NCBI GenBank assembly: GCA_002715725.1
Contig: PAZU01000014.1
Location: 1-35,497 of the forward strand
DNA from: Methanobacteriota archaeon
Lineage (GTDB): Archaea > Thermoplasmatota > Poseidoniia > Poseidoniales > Poseidoniaceae
Length of the DNA stretch: 35,497 bases
Direction of reading: 5' to 3'
The position numbers were made by a program, and so were the translations under genes. This document shows, piece after piece, positions 17,048-25,841 of the stretch. Position 1 is the stretch's first letter. Each line of letters starts with the position of its first letter. A model generated the notes under the pieces. The model was not told where the DNA came from. It worked only from the letters and a program-made list of their open reading frames with translations, and ran no database searches.

Positions 17048-17656
17048 TCACTGGTTATTATTGGTACAGCTATGGGCTTCTTGAAGGCCATTTTTTATTT
17101 TGACCCACATAGGTATAATTTCCTCAGGAGGAATTACTCTTCTTTTACCATTATCCCACTCAGATAATGTGTTAGCACGATACTTGATTCCCAATTGATT
17201 TTGAATCTCATTTTCGTATTTGATTATCCAATCAACAAGTTCGATGAGCATTGAAGAACTATATTCTATTTCTGATCCTACTGGGAATTTTAGGTCTGAC
17301 AAATCTCCAACTTCCCAAGGGGGCGTTTCCAGTTCTCCCGATTTGGTATACTTTGGTCGAAAATCAGTTCTTGGAACAAAAATTGTTCCAAACTCTTGGT
17401 CTGAGAATATAACTCCAAAGCCTCTTAAAATTAGGTTTTTCGAATTCGATAATGAGAGGGAATATATGTTTTTACAACCGGCCTTCTCTATAGGGGGATA
17501 GATTCCATCAAACCCCTGATGGATTAACCAATTTCCTTCTGTACGCAAAATATCCCGACCCCAGCACCAAATTTGTTGACTAAACAAATCAACAGAATCC
17601 GACCTTTTCTTATTTGTTTGATCAGTTCCAATTACGACCTTTATTTTCGTAGTCAT
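17048..17656 (-). CDS. Conserved-looking hypothetical protein, AT-rich gene
   Basis: 202 residues from ATG 17656; a TTG at 17740 gives a longer frame whose first 28 residues look unconserved. It is soluble, with no signal or membrane segment. Distinct blocks include WCWGRDILRTEGNWLIHQGF, ENA-free NSKNLILRGFGVIFSD, GTIFVPRTDFRPKY, and a C-terminal basic part with YRANTLSEWDNGKRRVIPP. The Trp- and aromatic-rich core suggests a compact alpha/beta or beta domain. I do not recognise the family. The gene is visibly more AT-rich than its neighbours and stands apart between a transporter and a HAD phosphatase, so horizontal acquisition is possible. Confidence 0.7.
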   Translation of the reverse strand: MTTKIKVVIGTDQTNKKRSDSVDLFSQQIWCWGRDILRTEGNWLIHQGFDGIYPPIEKAGCKNIYSLSLSNSKNLILRGFGVIFSDQEFGTIFVPRTDFRPKYTKSGELETPPWEVGDLSDLKFPVGSEIEYSSSMLIELVDWIIKYENEIQNQLGIKYRANTLSEWDNGKRRVIPPEEIIPMWVKIKNGLQEAHSCTNNNQ

Positions 17657-17837
17657 TTTAATCAAACCTCTGCTTTGAGAATTGGAAATAATCGAAGTTA
17701 TTCTTTCGATTGAGAGGGTATAATTAGTATTGCCGCTCAATTTTTGTAAATCTAAATCTCAAAATGAAGGGCTTCCCTAAGAATAAGGGTGTTGGAAATA
17801 CTATCCAATGATTGGCACTTTCAGAAACTATCTTTGT

Positions 17838-18554
17838 TTATTCTGTGCTTAGAATTGCATCGACTAGGGGCGCAAATGTATCGCCGTGTAGATGAGGCGA
17901 AATCACCTTTGCAACGGCCGCTAAGGATTCAAAACATCCTCCAACTGCTACAGAATGTCCTACTAGATTGAACATTGAGATGTCGTTGGGCGCATCGCCG
18001 ATTGCTAAGATATCTTTAGGAGACAATCCAATCTTTTCTAGAGCAACTTTGAGACCTTCTCCCTTGGAGAGGTGCGGTTCCATAAGATGGATGGCGAAAC
18101 CAGTTTTTACTACCGACAGGTTTGAAAATTCTGATTTGGAAACCCAATCATTTACAGCATCTAAATCTTCATCTGCGAAAAGACACCATTCCGACTCCCT
18201 CCATGCATTGGTGGTGATTCCTTGAGGGTCGATGTCGATTTCCTTAGCCATTTCATTCGCACAATTTCTTGCTCTTTCCCCGTCGGCACGGAGGATAGGT
18301 TCACTCCACTTAGGGTGCCAAACAACACCGCCATTTTCGCAAACCATGGGCCCGCTCGCACCGATGAATCTCCACAATCCATAGGTGATGGCTCTGACAT
18401 TTCCAGTTGCGAGAATAATAGGAATCCCAGCTTCTTCAAGGCGGCGCAGTGCTTGTATTGCACCGAGGTGTAATTTCTTATTGTAATCGGTAATTGTACC
18501 GTCAATGTCGACTGCTACAGCCTTAGGTCTCCATCCATTTGGAACCCATTGCAT
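17838..18554 (-). CDS. HAD phosphatase, phosphoglycolate phosphatase type
   Basis: 238 residues from ATG 18554. HAD motif I is DIDGT at residues 16-20 (AVAVDIDGTITD), motif II is the ILATGN threonine, motif III is the lysine in HLSKGEGLKVAL, and motif IV is GDAPNDISMF. A C2-type cap lies between motifs II and III, as in Cof-like and archaeal TA0175-type enzymes, which hydrolyse 2-phosphoglycolate to glycolate. The length fits that family. A sugar-phosphate phosphatase role is the alternative. It is divergent from the metal ATPase, with only 36 bp between the two start codons, so the promoters must overlap or one start lies further in. Confidence 0.88.
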   Translation of the reverse strand: MQWVPNGWRPKAVAVDIDGTITDYNKKLHLGAIQALRRLEEAGIPIILATGNVRAITYGLWRFIGASGPMVCENGGVVWHPKWSEPILRADGERARNCANEMAKEIDIDPQGITTNAWRESEWCLFADEDLDAVNDWVSKSEFSNLSVVKTGFAIHLMEPHLSKGEGLKVALEKIGLSPKDILAIGDAPNDISMFNLVGHSVAVGGCFESLAAVAKVISPHLHGDTFAPLVDAILSTE

Positions 18555-18590
18555 GATTAACGCTAGCAGGTTTTCTTCAATACGCTTGCG

Positions 18591-21263
18591 ATGGGAGGCT
18601 TATTGACTGATGGATTCTCAGGGTATAATGTGCAGGAAGATAGTGAACAGTTCCTGTCCCTAGAGGACCTCTCCTCGCCTATGCCAGAGGTTAAGCCACG
18701 TAAGTCCCGCAAACCTCTATCAAAGAATTTGAAACCGCTATCCGACAGTGTTCTCGCTGAAGAAACAGATTCGATGGACATGCGGGTTTTAGCTGAATAT
18801 AGCGGCAGGCATAGTATTTCATGGCCGATTCAAGATATGGATTGCCCTCATTGTGCTGCAAAAGCAATGAGTGCTCTAAATCGTCTAGGCCATGTTGACA
18901 CGTCACTGGTTAGTGCCACTGATGGAACAGTAACAATCGATGTAAATTTTGAGAAAGGGAACCTTTCCGAAGCTTCCGCTGTTTTACGTTCTCTTGGAAA
19001 TCCACCGGATCTACCATTCATGCAAATTTCAGGAGTAAAATCAAGCGAAATTTCAGCAAGGCATTCCGTACCTGTCAAATCATTGCCTCGAATCTTTAGG
19101 CGACAACCTGGAGTCTTGGAATGCGAGGTAGACAGAGATGGAAACATCAAACTCCAAACCGTTCCAAATCTCGTTAAAGAAATGCAGATTGTGTTGGATG
19201 AATCTCTAAAAAAAGTGATCGGTAGAGATTTCAAACTAATCCCAGAGAAAATAAACACCGTTACACCCGGTCAGTGGAGAATGATTGGTTCTGGAATTGC
19301 ATTCTTGATGTTAGTAGTATTGATTGTTACAGAATCATTGATCACAGAAAACCCGTGGGTTTTGGGAGCGATTGGTTTGACAGGAGTCTCCTTAGGCGGA
19401 GTTAAGATGTTCTCAAAAGCATGGGCTTCCGTGCAAAATAGACAATTCGGTTTCCAAGTTTTGACATCTTTAGCGGTCATCGGTGCATCTTACTTGCAGG
19501 CATGGGAAGAGGCATTGATGGTTTTGATTTTGGTATCGTGGACTGAGCATATGGAAAATGAAGCACTTGTGAAAGCAAGAGAAGCAATGCAAGGAGGACT
19601 TGACAGACTACCGCGTACTGCAAGAAGAGTACCAAAGAAACCAATAGGAAATTTTTCCATTTCATCGATGAAAGTTGTTTCAGCCGCTAGTATGATGACT
19701 CCAGTTGCCACGAATGCTCCTACTGTAGAAGAAATTCCAATTGGTCTAGTCATGCGAGGAGACCATCTAGAGATTAGAAGTGGTGAACTAATTCCTGCTG
19801 ATGGAATAATAGTCGCTGGAACCGGTTCTGTAAACAGGGCACCTCTTACTGGTGAATCAGTTCCAGTAGATGTTGCAATGGATGATGAATTACAAGCCGG
19901 CCTAACCCTTTCGCGCGGTCCAGTAACAATCGAGGTAACTGCAGTAGGGGAAGATACTCGACTTTCAGGCTTAATCGAAAAAGTTCACACCTACAAGGAT
20001 AAACCAACTAGGTTACAGGGTGCATTGCAAAATTTCACATCAATTTGGGTACCGTTCGTACTAATCGGAGCGGTATTGGCTTGGTTGGTTATCCCTGGTG
20101 AAGATTGGAAAATTATCCTACTGCTATGGGTAGTGGCTTGTCCTTGCGCCTTACTTTTGGCATCACCAGTTCCGCATGCTGCTAGCCTTTCAGTAGCCTC
20201 TAAATCAGGTGCAATAGCCAGAGGTGGCGATGTAATGGAAGCGTTGTCTAAGGTTAACCTAGTTTTGCTTGACAAAACAGGAACACTAACCTCTGGGAAG
20301 CCAGTGGTTGGCAGTTTAACTCTAGCAAGAGGTAGACGTAGGGATTCTGCTATCGCTTTAGCAGCAGGTCTCGAAGCATCTTCGAATCATCCTTACGCTC
20401 AAGCGGTCATCGCTCTAGCGAAAAAAGAATCAATCGAACCACTCGACTTAACAGAAATTTCGGATATTGAAAATGGTATTTCTGCAAAATTAAATGGCGA
20501 CGAAGTTTCGTTGCTTAGAGCAGATAAGTCGATGGTTTCTGGTTCATTATTGAAGTCTTTAGAAGCTGCTTTGAAACAAGGGCATGGCGCCAGTGCTTTA
20601 TACAAAAGTGGGAAACAAGTAGCATTGTTCACTTTCGTACATGATGATTTGAGAGAAGGTACGGATGAATTGGTTAGTATGCTATATGCGAAAGGAGTGA
20701 ACATAGAAATCCTCTCAGGAGACAATCAAGATGCGGTCGACGCACTAGCAAAAAGTATCGGTGTTGAACAGAGCGCAGCCAGAGGTGAAATGACTCCAGA
20801 AGGCAAGGTAAAGTGGGTGCAGCAAAGGTCTGAAACTCACATTACAATGATGGTCGGGGACGGGTTCAATGATGCGGCTGCTATGGCTGCAGCCGATGTC
20901 GGCATAGCGATTGGAACCGGAGAATCCGTAAATCTTGAAGCAGCCGATGTATTGATTCCTGGTGATGATCCAAGACTTATTGCAGAGTTGTTATCACTTT
21001 CAAAAAGGACGCATTCGATACTGATATGGAACATATATTATTCATTAGCAATCACTTTGTTCCTAGTATATCTTGTACTGACAGGAATAAATGATAGTCT
21101 GGCGATTGGAGTATTGGTTCACGAATTGAGTGTTATCGGAGTAATCATCAACGGAGCACGTCTTTCAGGTACCGGGGGTACTCTAAAATTGATTAGGGAT
21201 ATATTCTATTCAATTTGGCAAGGAACTTTGGATTCATTTAAGTCATTATATAATTCAATTTAG
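18591..21263 (+). CDS. P1B-type heavy-metal-translocating ATPase
   Basis: 890 residues. An N-terminal tail of about 70 polar residues precedes a heavy-metal-associated domain with MDCPHCAAK (C85, C88). Membrane segments follow at about 225-262 and 281-308. The actuator domain has TGES at 420-423 and, before it, a roughly 40-residue insertion. TM6 carries CPC at 517-519 in CPCALLLASP. The P-domain has DKTGT (D561), the nucleotide domain SNHPYAQA, and the hinge GDGFND (756-761). TM8 reads VHELSVIGVIINGARL, which is not the typical copper or zinc signature. It pumps a soft or transition metal out of the cytoplasm; which one is unclear. ATG 18591 sits 36 bp from the divergent HAD gene. A later ATG at 18777 would still keep the metal-binding domain. 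Confidence 0.93.
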   Translation: MGGLLTDGFSGYNVQEDSEQFLSLEDLSSPMPEVKPRKSRKPLSKNLKPLSDSVLAEETDSMDMRVLAEYSGRHSISWPIQDMDCPHCAAKAMSALNRLGHVDTSLVSATDGTVTIDVNFEKGNLSEASAVLRSLGNPPDLPFMQISGVKSSEISARHSVPVKSLPRIFRRQPGVLECEVDRDGNIKLQTVPNLVKEMQIVLDESLKKVIGRDFKLIPEKINTVTPGQWRMIGSGIAFLMLVVLIVTESLITENPWVLGAIGLTGVSLGGVKMFSKAWASVQNRQFGFQVLTSLAVIGASYLQAWEEALMVLILVSWTEHMENEALVKAREAMQGGLDRLPRTARRVPKKPIGNFSISSMKVVSAASMMTPVATNAPTVEEIPIGLVMRGDHLEIRSGELIPADGIIVAGTGSVNRAPLTGESVPVDVAMDDELQAGLTLSRGPVTIEVTAVGEDTRLSGLIEKVHTYKDKPTRLQGALQNFTSIWVPFVLIGAVLAWLVIPGEDWKIILLLWVVACPCALLLASPVPHAASLSVASKSGAIARGGDVMEALSKVNLVLLDKTGTLTSGKPVVGSLTLARGRRRDSAIALAAGLEASSNHPYAQAVIALAKKESIEPLDLTEISDIENGISAKLNGDEVSLLRADKSMVSGSLLKSLEAALKQGHGASALYKSGKQVALFTFVHDDLREGTDELVSMLYAKGVNIEILSGDNQDAVDALAKSIGVEQSAARGEMTPEGKVKWVQQRSETHITMMVGDGFNDAAAMAAADVGIAIGTGESVNLEAADVLIPGDDPRLIAELLSLSKRTHSILIWNIYYSLAITLFLVYLVLTGINDSLAIGVLVHELSVIGVIINGARLSGTGGTLKLIRDIFYSIWQGTLDSFKSLYNSI

Positions 21264-21277
21264 TATTCGATTCAAAC

Positions 21278-21305
21278 GCTACCTTCAAGCCTCATGGACG
21301 GTAGC
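21278..21305. promoter_or_regulatory. Weak inverted repeat before the winged-helix gene
   Basis: GCTACC (21278-21283) and GGTAGC (21300-21305) are exact reverse complements spaced 16 bp apart, about one and a half helical turns, 22 bp before the regulator start. An autoregulatory operator is possible, but a 6-bp repeat can arise by chance. Confidence 0.25.
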
Positions 21306-21326
21306 ATGTGACAACGGTGAACCCCG

Positions 21327-21746
21327 ATGGCGAGAATTCATGCTGACCCGGTTAGTACTTCTTTGATGCACCCAACTCGCCGCGCATTGTACGTGGCATT
21401 GCTAGAGGCTGACGAATATACAACTGTTCAACTTCAGGAAATTGTAGGTGTAGATCGCTACAACTTGTACCATCATTTGAGGAAATTAGAATCCCTCGGA
21501 TTGGTAATGAATCATAGAGACCAGGGCCGAACTCGATGGTGGTGTGTAATTGACCGTGTACCTCTTCCAAGTGATGGCAGTACAACATCTAGCGAAAACT
21601 CCCTTGGGGCAATTGACCTATCGAATCCAAGAGTTCAGGCAGCTGCAAGAACGATGTTGAGAGAATTAGCATCATTATCTGGTTCAGATTTAGACTTAGA
21701 TTCGGCAACACTTGAAAACTTGCAAATCATTGGTCGTAGAAATTGA
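21327..21746 (+). CDS. Winged-helix (ArsR-like) transcriptional regulator
   Basis: 139 residues from ATG 21327. The N-terminal 70 residues form a winged helix-turn-helix: LMHPTRRALYVALLEADE, then YTTVQLQEIVGVDRYNLYHH as the HTH with its recognition helix, LRKLESLGLV, and a wing ending DQGRTRWWCV. The C-terminal part is a Ser-rich linker and a short helical segment (VQAAARTMLRELASL) that may dimerise. No cysteine metal-sensing motif is visible, so it is not an obvious metal sensor of the ArsR/SmtB type. It lies 64 bp downstream of the metal ATPase on the same strand, so it may control that gene or the lipid gene downstream. Confidence 0.85.
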   Translation: MARIHADPVSTSLMHPTRRALYVALLEADEYTTVQLQEIVGVDRYNLYHHLRKLESLGLVMNHRDQGRTRWWCVIDRVPLPSDGSTTSSENSLGAIDLSNPRVQAAARTMLRELASLSGSDLDLDSATLENLQIIGRRN

Positions 21747-21788
21747 TTCGCAAAATCGCTCAAGAATGATAACTAGGTGGGGCAGGCA

Positions 21789-22190
21789 ATGTCGGACGAA
21801 GAAGAGACTCCTGGAATTGAATCCAGAATACCTGCTCCTGACCTTACATGCCCCAAGTGTGACAATCTTCTTCCTAACGGTTTAGGAATTATAACTTGTG
21901 TTATGTGTAATGCTCAAGTCAAGGTCGAGCACGAAGGTACTCGGAAAAAGTGGAGAGAGGAAAAAATCAGTTGCCCAGAATGTTCGAAAGTACTTGTCTG
22001 CGGCGTCGATAAGAGGCCTGCAAACTTACAATGTGCATCATGCAATGCTCATTTTGTTTTGAAACCAAACCGGCCGAAGGTCGAAATTTCATGTCCAGCC
22101 TGCGACCGCAAACTTAGGATGAACAAAAGGCCTGGAGAGAGAGAAATAACTTGTCCAGCCTGCGAAATTGAATTCAAGGTATCATTTTGA
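21789..22190 (+). CDS. Triple zinc-ribbon protein
   Basis: 133 residues from ATG 21789, chosen because GGTGGGG lies just upstream (a GTG at 21777 is also in frame). After an acidic N-terminus come three successive four-cysteine ribbons: CPKC...CVMC, CPEC...CASC and CPAC...CPAC. They are separated by short basic spacers (TRKKWREEK, NRPK, NKRPGERE). The whole protein is almost only zinc ribbons, so a nucleic-acid or protein-binding adaptor role is likely. It is followed nine bases later by the phosphatidyltransferase gene, so the two are almost certainly co-transcribed. I cannot assign a specific function. Confidence 0.8.
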   Translation: MSDEEETPGIESRIPAPDLTCPKCDNLLPNGLGIITCVMCNAQVKVEHEGTRKKWREEKISCPECSKVLVCGVDKRPANLQCASCNAHFVLKPNRPKVEISCPACDRKLRMNKRPGEREITCPACEIEFKVSF

Positions 22191-22199
22191 GGGGATTTT

Positions 22200-23084
22200 G
22201 TGAAGACAACTTACAGGATGATGGGAATTGCAGACTACATCACCATTGTAAATGGCCTATTGGGGACAATTGCGATATTTTTACTCCTTCTTGCCGTTGA
22301 TGACATGGGAGAACCATACACAGATGGAGGCGTTTTGACCGATTATATCTGGGCGGCAATGCTCTGCATTCTTCTTTCCGCATTAGGAGATATTATCGAT
22401 GGGCCAATTGCGCGGAGATATTCAAAAAGGCAATTATTAGGCGGCTCACTTGACATTATGTCAGATTCAATTTCATTTTGTGTCGCTCCTGCATTGATGG
22501 TTTTCACAATGTTTGGAAGATGGGGGGAAGCAACTCCAATTTGGACAATTAGCTTAGCGCTGGCTTGTAGTTGGTTGATTGCTTGTGGAATGTTACGCTT
22601 AGCTAGATTCCAACACGATGAAGGTGGATACGTGCCTTATTTCTACGGCCTTTCATCTCCAGCTAATGCAATGCTTATTCTTTCAGCAGCCGGATTAATT
22701 TGGCTTCAACCATCGTCAGGCTATGGCCCAGATTTGTCTACTTGGAATTGTGATATTTGTTTTGGAGAAGGGGAGCACCCCTATCTTGACTTCATTATGC
22801 TTCCAATTTTATTCATCAGTGGAGCATTGATGATTTCGGATAGGAAAATGTCGAAATTAAAATCGGGACTTCCATTGAGGTTATCTGTGGCTCAATTTGT
22901 TGCCATATTATTCGCTGTGATTCATGCTATGTCTCTAACTCACAGAACAGATGCAGCATCGGATCTTTCAGGAACATCATTTACCATGTTTATGTTCGGT
23001 GTTTCACTGATTTTAGTTTTGTTTTACATCGTCTTAGGGCCCCGTTTAGTCGATATTGAAAAGGCGTTTGAAGAACAAGAGTAG
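22200..23084 (+). CDS. CDP-alcohol phosphatidyltransferase, probable archaetidylserine-type synthase
   Basis: 294 residues from GTG 22200, with GAGGGG six bases upstream. The family signature DG-x2-AR-x8-G-x3-D-x3-D is exact in DGPIARRYSKRQLLGGSLDI followed by MSD. About six to eight hydrophobic segments surround it, consistent with the membrane-embedded fold that moves a phospho-alcohol between a CDP-activated lipid and a small alcohol. In archaea these enzymes make polar head groups such as archaetidylserine or archaetidylinositol phosphate; the alcohol cannot be read from the motif. The protein is longer than the shortest members, owing to an insert containing CDICFGEGEHPYLD. It is the last gene of the plus-strand run. 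Confidence 0.9.
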   Translation: MKTTYRMMGIADYITIVNGLLGTIAIFLLLLAVDDMGEPYTDGGVLTDYIWAAMLCILLSALGDIIDGPIARRYSKRQLLGGSLDIMSDSISFCVAPALMVFTMFGRWGEATPIWTISLALACSWLIACGMLRLARFQHDEGGYVPYFYGLSSPANAMLILSAAGLIWLQPSSGYGPDLSTWNCDICFGEGEHPYLDFIMLPILFISGALMISDRKMSKLKSGLPLRLSVAQFVAILFAVIHAMSLTHRTDAASDLSGTSFTMFMFGVSLILVLFYIVLGPRLVDIEKAFEEQE

Positions 23085-23102
23085 TGGCAGACGCGAATAG
23101 TC

Positions 23103-23109
23103 GTATAAA
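23103..23109 (+). promoter_or_regulatory. TATA box of the coiled-coil gene
   Basis: GTATAAA is an archaeal TATA-like element about 43 bp before ATG 23152. It predicts transcription starting near 23130, inside the inverted repeat that follows. Confidence 0.5.
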
Positions 23110-23115
23110 TCGCCT

Positions 23116-23138
23116 CGCGATGTATTAACCGCATCGCG
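23116..23138. promoter_or_regulatory. Operator-like inverted repeat over the predicted start site
   Basis: CGCGATG (23116-23122) and CATCGCG (23132-23138) are perfect reverse complements with a 9-nt spacer, placed between the TATA box and the start codon. A repressor bound here would block initiation; alternatively it forms a 5' UTR hairpin. Confidence 0.45.
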
Positions 23139-23151
23139 CTCCTTATCTATC

Positions 23152-25785
23152 ATGAGAAGACCATGTGTTACTGGATGGGATATTATGAGTGCTAGCGATA
23201 GCAAGTCAGGAGCAAATAGAGGTTTGAGGAGAGGTAGTTCTCTAGGCCAAGTCGACCTCTCAGCATTACGAGCCCAATTTACGTCTACTCCCTCCCCATC
23301 TTTAGATCAGACGTTAATGCAAAATTCGCGTTTCCGAGAGGAAGAAAAGCTCCGTGCAAAGTTAAGGCGTGAGAGCAAATTACGCCGTGAGGCATTAGCA
23401 GAACGGATTTCTTTGATGCAAGACAATATGGCAACCGATATTTCCCGCCAGCATGAAATGACACTCAGCGCCTTTGAAGGCGAACTAAGAGGTCAGATGG
23501 AAGAGGAATTATCGCAATTAGAATCTGAGACTTTGACTCGTGAAGAAATTCGATTGAGAGAAATGCATGAAATGCGCCTTGAAAGAGAAATTCAAAGTTT
23601 GAAAGAATCTTTGGATGTTGAGCAAAACCGTAAGGTAGAGGAACATCGCACTACTGTAATTTCGCAATTGGAAAGTCAACTATCCGACGAGCATCGCAAA
23701 CGTCTATCATTTCAAAGAGAAAGGCTAGAGATAGAATTCAACCAGTCCTTACAGAGAAAAATCCGTGATTTGGAAGCAACGATCCAGAAAGAAATGGAAG
23801 GCCGATTCGAGGAATTGGAATCCAAGGAAGTTGAGAAACTAGAGGAAGTCCAAAACCAGAAACTAGCCGAGAGAGAAGAATCTCTACGCCGAGGAATTCG
23901 AACAAGATTGGAGCAACAACTCAAGTTGAGATTGAAGCAAAGAGAAGCGACCATGCGTGCGGAATATGAAAGACGCAGCCTAAGATTGGAGGAAGATATA
24001 GCCGCATCTATCCAAGAAGAATTAGAATCTAAATTATCTTCAGAAACTAAGGAATTAGAAGAGAGAATGCGACAAGATATCGAACTAGCAGTCGCTCGAA
24101 GAAGAGAAGGTCTCAGGGGAGAAGTCGAAAGGCAGTTAGAGGCCAAGTATTCCGAAAAATTGTCTGAAAGAAAGAGCCGAATTAGGGAGAAATACGATTT
24201 GACATTCTCCAAGGCAGTTGACGATATTTCCCGCTCACTAGAATCCGAAATCGAAACAGAACTCGAAGCTAGGATGGACCAAGAATTTGCTGCATATCGC
24301 AATGCAAGAGAATCAGAAATCCAAAACCGTCTAGCACGTTTCCGATACGAGCGAGAAGCAGAGTTGCATGACCAGTTATCCGAGAGGTATGATGAAAAGA
24401 AGACCGATTGGTCTGAGCGTCTAGAATTAGAATTCAAGGCAAGAGAGACAGCAGCTAGGAAGGCCATCATGTCAGAGATTGATGGTAGGCTACGTAATGA
24501 AAGAATTACTCATGAAACCGATCTAGACCTGCTAAAGGAAGAAACTGTACTTGAACTCGAAGCAGAGATGGAACAGCGCTTATCAGAATTCAGAACACGT
24601 AAGGAAGACGAAGTTGCAACTCAACTAGAGAGACAACTGGACAAGCGCGAGGAAATCATGCGAAACAAGGCACTCATCGAAGTGCGAAAGCGTGAGGCTA
24701 ACATCCGTGCAGAAATTGAGGCACAACTGGGCGTCAAGCGTTCAGAAATCCGTGACCGTCTGTCATCGTTGACTCAGCAAATGGATGACTTCCGTACTAT
24801 GGCAGAAGTCAAGATGCGCGAATCAATTGAAGGTAAAGTACAGAGCGATATCGATGCTGATGAAGCAAGACTTGCAGAACAGCAACAAGAGTTTGACACT
24901 CTAAAATCTCAAGATGCAAGAGCAGAAAAGCGCCAATCTTGGTTACAAGCGATTTCCGGACAAGGAACCCAAGCACAACAGCCACAGATGGGTATTGACC
25001 CTAGTGCACTAGGTGCAAGACCAGGTTCTTTGGGTGCTACAGCCGGTAGACAGCCACGTGGTGCATTAGCTCAAGCAGCAGCACAACACACTCCTTCGAT
25101 GGGATTAGCAGGAATGCGAGCACCTCGCTCAACAGCAAAAGCGCTAAGCGGCGCTCAGCCGATAGCCAGGCCTGTAAAGACACCAATAGGTGGAGCGAAT
25201 CTACCAGGCATGGCTGCCAACCTCCCTCAGCCGATTCAACCTAAGGTTGTCCGAAAGCCGATTACAGCAGGCCCTGTAATTGCACCTTCTGTTGTAAAAG
25301 TTCCAGAAATCAAAGCGCCAGTAATCGAATCAGTTCCAGAACAGGTTGTTACTGCTCCTAAACTCGAAATTGAAACTGCGCCTAAAGAGTCTGAAGTGGC
25401 AAATATTGAAGCCGTTGATCCAGTAGTAGAGAGTCTAGAACCTGAGATCGAAACACAGATTGAATCTATCGAAGATGTATTGGAAGAGGCCTCCGAAGAT
25501 TTAGTCGAAGAGGTTCAAAAGATATCCACACTGGTTCCAATTAAGAAACTGGAAGTTGTAGAAACTGTAGAGGAAGTAAAAACAGCCGTATTAAAGCCAG
25601 TTACAATGAAAGTTCTAACTCCAGTCAAGAGAAGAGGACCTCCTCCATCATCTGCACCAGGACAAAAACCAGGGGAAGAGGATGAAAAAGAGGCAACTGC
25701 GTCTTTGAATCCGATTAGCAAACTCAACCCAGTCGAGTCTCCAAACACCGATTTGAACATAGAATCAGGTGAAGATGAAGCCTGA
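23152..25785 (+). CDS. Long charged coiled-coil protein with a Pro/Ala-rich tail
   Basis: 877 residues from ATG 23152; ATG 23185 (MSASDSKSG) is an equally good start, and neither has a clear Shine-Dalgarno. After a Ser-rich N-terminus (to about 57), residues about 58-600 are an almost uninterrupted Arg/Glu/Lys-rich helix with few hydrophobics, e.g. REEEKLRAKLRRESKLRR. The pattern fits a long parallel coiled coil or single alpha-helix. Residues about 600-720 are Gln/Gly/Pro/Ala-rich linker, then a Val/Pro/Glu stretch and an acidic end. There is no signal, membrane segment or nucleotide motif, so it is not an SMC or Rad50 ATPase. A cytoplasmic scaffold is the best guess. The 56-bp gap to the next gene suggests co-transcription. 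Confidence 0.8.
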   Translation: MRRPCVTGWDIMSASDSKSGANRGLRRGSSLGQVDLSALRAQFTSTPSPSLDQTLMQNSRFREEEKLRAKLRRESKLRREALAERISLMQDNMATDISRQHEMTLSAFEGELRGQMEEELSQLESETLTREEIRLREMHEMRLEREIQSLKESLDVEQNRKVEEHRTTVISQLESQLSDEHRKRLSFQRERLEIEFNQSLQRKIRDLEATIQKEMEGRFEELESKEVEKLEEVQNQKLAEREESLRRGIRTRLEQQLKLRLKQREATMRAEYERRSLRLEEDIAASIQEELESKLSSETKELEERMRQDIELAVARRREGLRGEVERQLEAKYSEKLSERKSRIREKYDLTFSKAVDDISRSLESEIETELEARMDQEFAAYRNARESEIQNRLARFRYEREAELHDQLSERYDEKKTDWSERLELEFKARETAARKAIMSEIDGRLRNERITHETDLDLLKEETVLELEAEMEQRLSEFRTRKEDEVATQLERQLDKREEIMRNKALIEVRKREANIRAEIEAQLGVKRSEIRDRLSSLTQQMDDFRTMAEVKMRESIEGKVQSDIDADEARLAEQQQEFDTLKSQDARAEKRQSWLQAISGQGTQAQQPQMGIDPSALGARPGSLGATAGRQPRGALAQAAAQHTPSMGLAGMRAPRSTAKALSGAQPIARPVKTPIGGANLPGMAANLPQPIQPKVVRKPITAGPVIAPSVVKVPEIKAPVIESVPEQVVTAPKLEIETAPKESEVANIEAVDPVVESLEPEIETQIESIEDVLEEASEDLVEEVQKISTLVPIKKLEVVETVEEVKTAVLKPVTMKVLTPVKRRGPPPSSAPGQKPGEEDEKEATASLNPISKLNPVESPNTDLNIESGEDEA

Positions 25786-25841
25786 ATGCTCAAACACTTC
25801 ACTCCGTGCCATTCATAGGGCCGCCGTACTTGGGGGTAGGT

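Noticed and set aside
18591-23084. Possible defence island around the ATPase and regulator
   Set aside because: All genes in the run have metabolic or regulatory readings, and no nuclease, helicase or defence motif is seen.
23712-24470. Long open frame opposite the coiled-coil gene
   Set aside because: It is the Ser-rich antisense shadow of the Glu/Arg-rich coding strand, with no start signal or motif.
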